A stretch of 5,342 nucleotides of DNA, taken from positions 1 to 5,342 of the forward strand of contig CAMWUX010000101.1 in the NCBI GenBank assembly GCA_947177605.1, read 5' to 3'. A program made the position numbers and the translations under genes. The DNA comes from an uncultured Porphyromonadaceae bacterium (GTDB lineage: Bacteria; Bacteroidota; Bacteroidia; Bacteroidales; Muribaculaceae). Below are positions 5,001 to 5,342 of this stretch, piece after piece. Below the pieces are notes generated by a model. The model did no database searches, was not told the DNA's origin, and saw only the letters and a list, made by a program, of their open reading frames with translations. Every line of letters begins with the position of its first letter. The stretch's first letter is position 1.

Positions 5001-5342
5001 GCCTTAACATTGATCACGGCTACCGGGATATTTTTGCGGCCGGGGGCTACCTTGCCGATCTTATGCTCTGCGGTCACTCCGGTCACTTCCATATCGCGCT
5101 CGGGGAGCACTTCGATATCGAAGTCATACGCTACACCGTTGCGGATCTGGCGCGAATAAGATGAGAAGAGTTTGGAAGGCCATGAATCGGAGCCATCCTG
5201 AGGTTCGAAGAATACTACGCGCATACGATATGTGCCGGCGTCGAGGCCTTCGGGTACACTTACGGTGCGGGTCATACCGTCGGCGGAAAGAATGGCGCCG
5301 TTGGGGACGGTGGTATTGCCTTTGGAGGAAGTTTCACCGCTG
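2030..5342 (-). CDS. Secreted GH95 alpha-L-fucosidase with Por (type IX) sorting domain, 5' truncated
   Basis: The frame is open to the right edge, so the true start and signal peptide are missing; the Met at 5273-5275 is internal because 22 further codons (ending ILSADG) precede it. Positions count from that Met. Residues 1-58 are a beta-rich, GEVED-like piece. Residues 60-185 resemble the N-terminal module of BNR-repeat sialidases (PF14873). The GH95 N-terminal sandwich starts at ALWFDTP (205) with FPIGNGSFGGNVIG and LNEKTLWKGGP (242-274). The (alpha/alpha)6 barrel runs to about 890, a C-terminal sandwich to about 985, and the Por sorting domain occupies 1005-1081 (VELYSVTGQ, GIYFVRVNG, ending KVVVK). 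Key residues match Bifidobacterium AfcA as recalled: Asn601 and Asn603 (NINLQMNYWPA), Glu731 (SPEHG) and Asp887 (QIDGNFGG). GH95 inverting enzymes remove terminal alpha-1,2-fucose from host or plant glycans, or L-galactose in some members. The Por domain implies export via type IX secretion to the cell surface or outside. Its promoter is off-window. Confidence 0.96.
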   Translation of the reverse strand, partial: SGETSSKGNTTVPNGAILSADGMTRTVSVPEGLDAGTYRMRVVFFEPQDGSDSWPSKLFSSYSRQIRNGVAYDFDIEVLPERDMEVTGVTAEHKIGKVAPGRKNIPVAVINVKANGTNSPLSVTGIDMQWAGDDAVENLRWVYSATSTTSGSTFYTVGTSQTMNRQLAHGNNNLILLADIKADAEIGASVKAQLNSITIGGETTQLTYADNNGIEVADIVDYTLGNALWFDTPNSSTAGVAAWNTNDFSSTDTNPDQIWERKSFPIGNGSFGGNVIGSVNRERVVLNEKTLWKGGPGIGASTYWNMNRTVSSSTLDNIRNYLKNGNNSYANSLVANNYRGNTDYTRANFGTYTTMGEAYVSTGIDESNITDYKRIMNIDRSMVVVQFNSNGTSYQRKYFTSYPDSVMVWHFTSEGAPQDLTFSFNTPQIVNSVTSPAEGSLLYNCRLDNNNMAWALRVMARCNDGGTVTVNTTARTITVSGSNDVEFLLAGDTDYAMNFDPDMTSNTAFVGVDPVANVNSIIENAARKSYDELYDAHYADYSALYNRVDIAINPDQEFENLPTPTRLAKYREGTLDHGLEQQYFQYGRYLLISCSRAGNMPANLQGMWHNNTDGPWRVDYHNNINLQMNYWPATCTNLLECFTPFIDYVKGLVKPGEKTAQAYYGARGWTAEVSTNIFGFTAPLNSTDMSWNYNPTAGPWLATQIWEYYDYTRDKEWLRTVGYPIIKSSANFVSDLLLLHNGTYTSAPSYSPEHGTCDLGATYANAVTREVLQEAISAAEILGDNTSELTEWQDKLNKMYPYQVGRYGQLQEWYNDIDTYNDTHRHTNHLFGLHPGTTINALENEDLVNACKETLRQRGDAATGWSMGWKLNHWARLLDGNHAYILFQNLLKNGTADNMWDLHPPFQIDGNFGGTAGVSELFLQSHNGMLHLLPALPDSWTDGYINGLRTRGNFEVDIEYSDGQLDRAVITSNAGEDCHVLYNGKHLIFETVEGGVYEVSYDKDLDVLTRDELANIATVGSEQPNTIEVRNEGGAIVVAIDGATTGDIAVELYSVTGQLINSTSTVKADSHATVSFAAPATAGIYFVRVNGASISENAKVVVK

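Noticed and set aside
2030..5275. GH95 taken as complete, starting at the Met at 5275
   Set aside because: The frame stays open for 22 more codons to the window edge, there is no signal peptide after that Met, and the beta-rich N-terminal domain would be cut.

Overview
The window looks like chromosomal DNA from a gut member of the order Bacteroidales, most likely Muribaculaceae-like. Four things point there. The two best promoters fit the Bacteroidetes consensus (TTTG about -33, TAnnTTTG about -7). The leaders have no clear Shine-Dalgarno sequence. A C-terminal type IX secretion (Por) sorting domain sits on a glycoside hydrolase. The paired membrane protein and HTH_34 regulator, and the compact ECF sigma factor, are both of Bacteroidales type. 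The family assignment is inference from protein flavour, not from a search.

All four genes are on the minus strand, so the window reads from right to left. From 5342 down to 2030 is a large secreted GH95 enzyme (1,2-alpha-L-fucosidase type) whose 5' end lies beyond the right edge. A 13-bp hairpin at 1968-2004 closes it. The next transcription unit starts at a textbook promoter (1899-1930). It carries a multi-pass membrane protein (1802-1182) coupled by an ATGA overlap to a small winged-helix regulator (1185-904). A 12-bp hairpin at 851-886 follows. The third unit starts at a promoter at 784-813 and encodes an ECF sigma factor (713-207), closed by an 11-bp hairpin at 147-174. The first 146 bases hold no convincing gene; a short plus-strand open frame that runs in from the left edge may be the tail of a mobile-element gene.

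The most interesting signals are regulatory. Two related dyads (GTTTAT/ATAAAC type) lie upstream of the membrane protein-regulator operon, 80 bp apart. One sits exactly in the spacer between the -33 and -7 boxes, which suggests autoregulation by the small winged-helix protein. A hairpin followed by six U residues lies between that promoter and the first codon and could be an attenuator. Upstream of the sigma-factor promoter, five GTTA(A/C) words recur at about helical spacing beside a long inverted repeat. The GH95 enzyme has an unusual modular build: a beta-rich N-terminal region and a BNR-associated-type module before the catalytic part, and a Por sorting domain after it.

Nothing here amounts to a wholly new system. 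The window is an ordinary Bacteroidales segment with three transcription units and some testable regulatory architecture.
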